A stretch of 17,345 bases of DNA from Candidatus Heimdallarchaeota archaeon (GTDB lineage: Archaea; Asgardarchaeota; Heimdallarchaeia; Heimdallarchaeales; Kariarchaeaceae): positions 1-17,345 of the forward strand of contig JAAFKL010000073.1 of the NCBI GenBank assembly GCA_021399405.1, read 5' to 3'. Both the position numbers and the translations under genes were made by a program. The notes beneath the pieces are model-generated. The model worked only from the letters and a program-made list of their open reading frames with translations. It was not told where the DNA came from and did not search any database. Each line of letters starts with the position of its first letter. Positions within the stretch are counted from its first letter, which is position 1. Positions 13,906 through 17,345 of the stretch are shown here, one piece after another.

Positions 13906-14961
13906 ATGGGAGTCAAAAACCTAAGTCAGATCTTAAAAAGCAACAATGTTGTGATTACTGAGGCCGTCCCTCTAGCTAAACTGTCTAATCGTATTTTGGC
14001 GATCGATGGATATAATCAACTATTCCAATTTATATCATCAATACGTGATATGAGTGGAGGCTCCATGGTTGATAGTGAAGGTCGAATAACTTCTCATCTG
14101 ATTGGATTACTCACTCGAAATTGTGTATTATTACAACACGGGATTCAGCCAGTATACATATTTGACGGCACCAGCCACCCATTGAAAACAAAAGAAAAGG
14201 AAAGAAGAAGAGAAGTCACTCGATTAGCTGAAATTGAATATAAGAAAGCTCTCGATGAGGGTGATATGATCAAAGCGAGATCATTTGGTAGTCGTGTAAA
14301 CAAACTTACTCCCGAAATGTTAACAGATTCCAAGCAACTTTTAGAATTACTTGGTATTCCTTGGTTTACCGCTCCAGGAGAAGGAGAAGCACAAGCTTCA
14401 CAAATGTCAATTGAAGGAAGCGTTTGGGCAACAGCTAGTCAAGATTATGATACCATGTTATTTGGTGCACCACGAATGATTCGAAATCTAAACATCACTG
14501 GTAAACGTAATCTCCCTGGTGGCAAAGTAATAACGATTCAACCTGAACAGATAGAATTACATAAATTATTAGAGGCACTTAAATTTTCAAGAGAACAATT
14601 AATTGATCTTGGCATTTTATTAGGAACTGATTTTAATCCTGATGGTTTTCGTAAAATTGGTCCTGCTACTGGATATAAGCTCATCAATAAATATGGGACA
14701 TTTGAAGAAATAAGAAAAAATAATAAAACGGTCAAAGAGACTGAGATTCCTTACGAGGAAATCCGAGATATATTTCTGCAACCAAATGTCGAGAAAAATG
14801 TGAAAATTGATTTTAGCAATAAATTTGACAAAGAGAAAATTTTGGAATTTTTGGTTACAGAGCGTAATTTTTCACGGGAACGCTATTTTAACATTCTTGA
14901 GAAAACAAAGCGTGAGATGGATATTAATAAAACCCAAACTTCCTTAGATGATTGGTTTTAA
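13906..14961 (+). CDS. fen: Flap endonuclease 1 (FEN1/Rad2 family)
   Basis: A 351-residue structure-specific nuclease that removes 5' flaps during Okazaki fragment maturation and long-patch repair, in the nucleus-like replication system of archaea. It begins MGVKNL with the conserved Gly2. The metal-binding acids are present: D34 (LAIDGYN), D87 (YIFDG), E159 and E161 (PGEGEAQAS), D180 and D182 (SQDYDTMLFG) and D242 (LGTDFNPDG). The helix-hairpin-helix follows as FRKIGPATGYKLI (248-260). The last eight residues, QTSLDDWF (344-351), are a PIP box for binding the PCNA clamp. Arg/Lys-rich helical arch residues lie at about 94-104. The helix-hairpin-helix loop has FRKIGPATG where many relatives have IKGIGPK-A. 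Length is typical. This is the strongest evidence that the window is archaeal. Confidence 0.96.
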   Translation: MGVKNLSQILKSNNVVITEAVPLAKLSNRILAIDGYNQLFQFISSIRDMSGGSMVDSEGRITSHLIGLLTRNCVLLQHGIQPVYIFDGTSHPLKTKEKERRREVTRLAEIEYKKALDEGDMIKARSFGSRVNKLTPEMLTDSKQLLELLGIPWFTAPGEGEAQASQMSIEGSVWATASQDYDTMLFGAPRMIRNLNITGKRNLPGGKVITIQPEQIELHKLLEALKFSREQLIDLGILLGTDFNPDGFRKIGPATGYKLINKYGTFEEIRKNNKTVKETEIPYEEIRDIFLQPNVEKNVKIDFSNKFDKEKILEFLVTERNFSRERYFNILEKTKREMDINKTQTSLDDWF

Positions 14962-15029
14962 TCTGAGTTTCATTTAGTCAAATCAATCAGTTGATGAATG
15001 CCATAACATTAAACCTTTAACTACTTTTA

Positions 15030-15042
15030 AAGTTGACAACTT
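15030..15042. promoter_or_regulatory. 13-bp palindrome in the promoter of the small membrane protein / polyferredoxin operon
   Basis: AAGTTG-A-CAACTT is a perfect inverted repeat with 6-bp arms. It begins at a TTTTAAAG TATA-like element (15025-15032) and ends 16 nt before the TTG start at 15059, so a protein bound there would sit between TATA box and transcription start. Candidate operator; binder unknown. Confidence 0.35.
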
Positions 15043-15058
15043 GCAGAGAGTATAGCAA

Positions 15059-15271
15059 TTGAGATTTGAGTCGAGAATTAATTATATTGCATTTATTATA
15101 CTAGGAATCGTATTTATCCTAGTAGGACAAGCTCTGAATGAGCTCGATGTTATTGAGGCGATTAATGCCAATTCAGTTAGTCAGGATGATAATTTGGATA
15201 AATGGTATGAGTTTCTACTACCATGGGTTGGTGACCAAGATAAAGGTCTTCCCACACCATGGCCATTTTAA
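15059..15271 (+). CDS. Small single-helix membrane protein upstream of the polyferredoxin gene
   Basis: A 70-residue protein from a TTG at 15059. It has one strong membrane helix (YIAFIILGIVFILVGQAL, 9-26), with a basic N-terminus that suggests the rest faces outward, followed by an acidic, Trp/Pro-rich tail (WYEFLLPWVGDQDKGLPTPWPF). No in-frame ATG precedes or replaces the TTG before the helix, which lowers certainty of the exact start. The stop at 15269-15271 overlaps the Shine-Dalgarno of the polyferredoxin gene, 14 bp before its ATG, so the two are surely co-transcribed and probably co-translated. This suggests a small subunit or assembly partner of the iron-sulfur membrane protein. No family recognised. 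Confidence 0.55.
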   Translation: MRFESRINYIAFIILGIVFILVGQALNELDVIEAINANSVSQDDNLDKWYEFLLPWVGDQDKGLPTPWPF

Positions 15272-15285
15272 AGGAGTTAAAGATT

Positions 15286-16224
15286 ATGGCAACATCAAAA
15301 CAAGAACAAAATAATTTCCTCGTTGGTTGGTTAAACAATCTATCAAATAAGAGAATTAGAACTATTAGACTTATATCACAAATTGTTATGTTTTTCTTAA
15401 TAAATGGAGTTGTATTCGGGTTATCTAGAATACCCTTCCCCGCACCCATTGCAATGCCAGCTGGAGCACCATTTGGAACTGTATGGGGTGGAATTGATGC
15501 AATTCAATATCTTCTTGCAGTAGGGCAATTTCCTTTCCTAGTATTTGGATTATTCTTTATCACTGGTGCAACAGTAGGAAAATTCTTCTGTGGATGGGCT
15601 TGTCCAGTTGGTTTCTGGCAAGATATCCTCTCAGTTTTTCCCGGTAAGAAATGGAAGATTTCAAAACCAGATAATAAAGCATTTCAAGAAATATCTGGAT
15701 TTATACTATGGTTTGTAATAATATTCACCGCATGGGTTGGTTATCAGAGTACTCAAGGAAATGTAGAAGTAAATATATGGACAAGAATACCCTATGCAGT
15801 AATTGATCCTGCAGGAACGCTAATGGTGACATTATTCTATGCTTTCTTCTGGGATATTTTGCCTGGAGATGCTCCTGATGAGGCCATTGGGACACTTGTA
15901 GACTCTATGGGATTCATCTTTATTGTTAAAATGTTTGTTTTACTTGTTGTAACCCTTATTTCAATGAAAGTACCCCGTGCTTATTGTAGATGGGTATGCC
16001 CAACAGGTGCATTACTTGGTTATATGTCTTCAAATTCAATCTTAACGGTAAAAAGAGATCCAATCAAATGTGAAGATGGATGTACTAAATGTGAAACTGC
16101 ATGCCCAATGGGTGTACCGCTGTTAGATGAGGATCCAAAAGGTATCGCTAATTCGTTATGTATTAACTGTGGAAACTGTGTTGATGCATGTCCTGATGCT
16201 ATGAGTTTTGGTTTCAGATTTTAA
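15286..16224 (+). CDS. Membrane-bound polyferredoxin, NapH/CcoG-like 4Fe-4S protein
   Basis: A 312-residue membrane protein with about five helices (near 28-46, 82-99, 138-152, 170-190 and 210-228). It has two C-x3-CP loops at membrane edges, FCGWACPVGFWQD (101-113) and YCRWVCPTGAL (233-243), as in NapH/NosR/CcoG. The soluble C-terminus has two ferredoxin-type 4Fe-4S sites: C262, C266, C269, C273 (CEDGCTKCETACP, with three residues between the first two cysteines rather than two) and C292, C295, C298, C302 (CINCGNCVDACP). Relatives move electrons between quinone and periplasmic reductases or serve metal-centre maturation. The start chosen is ATG 15286, which has AAGGAG at 15271-15276; an ATG at 15259 would overlap the upstream gene and lacks such a site. 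No reductase or copper gene adjoins it, so the partner is unknown. Confidence 0.87.
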   Translation: MATSKQEQNNFLVGWLNNLSNKRIRTIRLISQIVMFFLINGVVFGLSRIPFPAPIAMPAGAPFGTVWGGIDAIQYLLAVGQFPFLVFGLFFITGATVGKFFCGWACPVGFWQDILSVFPGKKWKISKPDNKAFQEISGFILWFVIIFTAWVGYQSTQGNVEVNIWTRIPYAVIDPAGTLMVTLFYAFFWDILPGDAPDEAIGTLVDSMGFIFIVKMFVLLVVTLISMKVPRAYCRWVCPTGALLGYMSSNSILTVKRDPIKCEDGCTKCETACPMGVPLLDEDPKGIANSLCINCGNCVDACPDAMSFGFRF

Positions 16225-16357
16225 GAATATTGGACATAAATAACAATACACATTTTTCCCAACATTATTACATTTTACAATTTCATAAACTTAGTAACTG
16301 AGTTGTTGAATTTCACCTTAAATATTTCTTCTAGATGACTAGAGATATACAATTAGT

Positions 16358-16474
16358 TCGCGGAATATTATTAATAGTTTTGACGATTACAAATATATTC
16401 AAATAAACATCGCGACAAATAGAAAATTGCAGTAACTTCGCGAACATCATTAGTTTATATTATTGAGCGTCGCG
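16358..16474. repeat. Cluster of four TCGCG sites upstream of the DNA methyltransferase gene
   Basis: TCGCG occurs at 16358-16362, 16410-16414, 16438-16442 and 16470-16474 (steps of 52, 28 and 32 bp), in contexts GTTCGCGGA, CATCGCGAC, CTTCGCGAA and CGTCGCGTT. The last two flank the likely TATA box at 16454-16462. Reading the rest of the window I find CGCG only about five times in some 17 kb, all inside genes. The 273-bp gap between the polyferredoxin and methyltransferase genes holds nothing else I can identify beyond a T run after the polyferredoxin stop. Confidence 0.5.
16454..16462 (+). promoter_or_regulatory. TATA-like promoter element of the DNA methyltransferase gene
   Basis: TTTATATTA lies about 40 nt before the ATG at 16498, placing transcription start near 16483. 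It is bracketed by two TCGCG sites, so a factor or methylation at those sites could affect initiation. Confidence 0.4.
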
Positions 16475-16497
16475 TTAACTGAAAGAGTATAATATTA

Positions 16498-17345
16498 ATG
16501 AGTAGGACAAAGACTAGTGACTTTGGTGCAACCAAAAGAGAAAGTCATGATAGTAGTCACTTCTATTCTTCAAAAATGTACACTGAAATTACTCCTGCTA
16601 ATACCGAAGATTCTGATGGATTAGAAAATCCATTGCCTAAAACATTAGAAAACAAAATTATTCAGGCTGACAGTAGAGATTTATCTTTTATCCCTGACTT
16701 ATCACTACACCTAATTGTTACAAGTCCTCCTTATAATGCTAGAAAACAATATGATGATGATTTATCTCTATCAGAATACTTGAAATTAATCGAAGAAGTT
16801 TGTACTCAAATATATCCCAAACTTGTCGACGGTGGAAGAATTATACTCAATATCGCAAATATGGGAAGGAAACCCTACATCCCCATAACGGATTATATTT
16901 CACATATTTTAACTGATATAGGATACATGCAGAGAGGTGAAATTATTTGGGATAAGGGTGCCAGTGCTGGCTCAAGTACAGCATGGGGATCTTGGCTTAG
17001 TGCTAGTAACCCAAGTTTACGTGATGTACACGAATATATCCTAATTTTTTCTAAAGGAACTATGAAAAGAACCAAGGGAGAAAAAGTCCCAACAATTTCA
17101 AGAGACGAATTTTTAAAATATACTAAATCAATTTGGCAATTTTCTACAGTCTCTGCTAGGAAAATTGGCCATCCTGCTCCTTTTCCAGAAGAGTTACCAT
17201 ATAGATGCATTCAACTTTATTCTTATGAAGATGATGTGATTTTTGATCCATTTATGGGAAGTGGATCAACTGCTCTTGCAGCTTTAAAAAGTGGGAGGAG
17301 ATATGTTGGGATTGAATTGAAACAAGACTATGTAGACCTCGCTAA
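16498..17345 (+). CDS. Beta-class DNA methyltransferase (N4-cytosine or N6-adenine), 3' end outside window
   Basis: The frame runs from ATG 16498 to the window edge, 282 codons, without a stop. Motif IV, TSPPYN (residues 75-80), comes first. The S-AdoMet motif I, DPFMGSGST (250-258), comes last, followed by GRRYVGIEL. This order defines the beta class of type II methyltransferases. Between them are RIILNIANMG, a DVHEYILIFSK strand and HPAPFPEELPYRCIQLYS, all typical of the class. SPPY is more usual for N4-cytosine enzymes, DPPY or NPPY for N6-adenine, but TSPPYN enzymes of both kinds exist. The first 50 residues are Ser/Thr-rich and not conserved, so translation could also begin at Met27 (16576). 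The gene may be the modification half of a restriction system whose partner lies to the right. Confidence 0.88.
   Translation, partial: MSRTKTSDFGATKRESHDSSHFYSSKMYTEITPANTEDSDGLENPLPKTLENKIIQADSRDLSFIPDLSLHLIVTSPPYNARKQYDDDLSLSEYLKLIEEVCTQIYPKLVDGGRIILNIANMGRKPYIPITDYISHILTDIGYMQRGEIIWDKGASAGSSTAWGSWLSASNPSLRDVHEYILIFSKGTMKRTKGEKVPTISRDEFLKYTKSIWQFSTVSARKIGHPAPFPEELPYRCIQLYSYEDDVIFDPFMGSGSTALAALKSGRRYVGIELKQDYVDLA

Noticed and set aside
14990..15000. GTTGATGAATG after fen resembles a C box.
   Set aside because: No D box at the right distance and no pairing ends; chance match.
16225..16497. CRISPR-like or tandem repeat array from the recurring TCGCG.
   Set aside because: Only five bases are shared, spacing is irregular (52, 28, 32) and there are no repeat arms.
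16893..17210. A 105-residue minus-strand frame opposite the DNA methyltransferase.
   Set aside because: Shadow of a gene with clear methyltransferase motifs, which reads through to the window edge on the plus strand.

Overview
The window looks archaeal and AT-rich. The clearest archaeal markers are a flap endonuclease FEN1 ending in a PCNA-binding motif, a Trm5-type tRNA methyltransferase, a protein-L-isoaspartate methyltransferase next to FEN1, and promoters made of TATA-like boxes, several with little or no leader. Shine-Dalgarno motifs are seen at a few genes only (8047, 5560, 15271). Gene order mixes informational genes with bacterial-type metabolic and defence genes. An Asgard (Heimdallarchaeia-like) or other mesophilic archaeon is possible, but that placement is a low-confidence guess.

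Left part (1-4412): the C-terminal end of a class V (PLP) aminotransferase / cysteine desulfurase-like protein, an MFS transporter, a LeuD-type hydro-lyase small subunit, and divergent from it a 543-residue prolyl-tRNA synthetase-like protein. The last has the full domain layout of a bacterial ProRS, including the editing insertion, but its synthetic-site motifs are destroyed. It is followed by a DUF3592-like membrane protein gene broken by one frameshift.

Middle (4588-9228): a helical repeat protein, a short decayed paralogue fragment, a MntA/HepT-type nucleotidyltransferase/HEPN toxin-antitoxin pair, the intact paralogue of the fragment (a four-helix membrane protein), the LeuC-type large subunit that presumably partners the distant LeuD, a lone LolD/MacB-type ABC ATPase preceded by a 20-bp palindrome, and another small membrane protein.

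Right part (9401-17345): a TagI-type 3-methyladenine glycosylase, a two-domain PRC-barrel-like protein whose stop codon abuts that of a convergent diacylglycerol-kinase-family enzyme, Trm5, Pcm, FEN1, a small one-helix membrane protein in an operon with a membrane polyferredoxin of the NapH/CcoG type, and the first 282 codons of a DNA methyltransferase. The methyltransferase promoter region holds four TCGCG sites in 117 bp, although CGCG is rare elsewhere in the window.

The most unusual items are the catalytically degenerate ProRS paralogue with an apparently retained editing domain, the CGCG cluster in front of the DNA methyltransferase, and the gene fragment beside the toxin-antitoxin module. 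No rRNA, tRNA, CRISPR array or insertion sequence was recognised.
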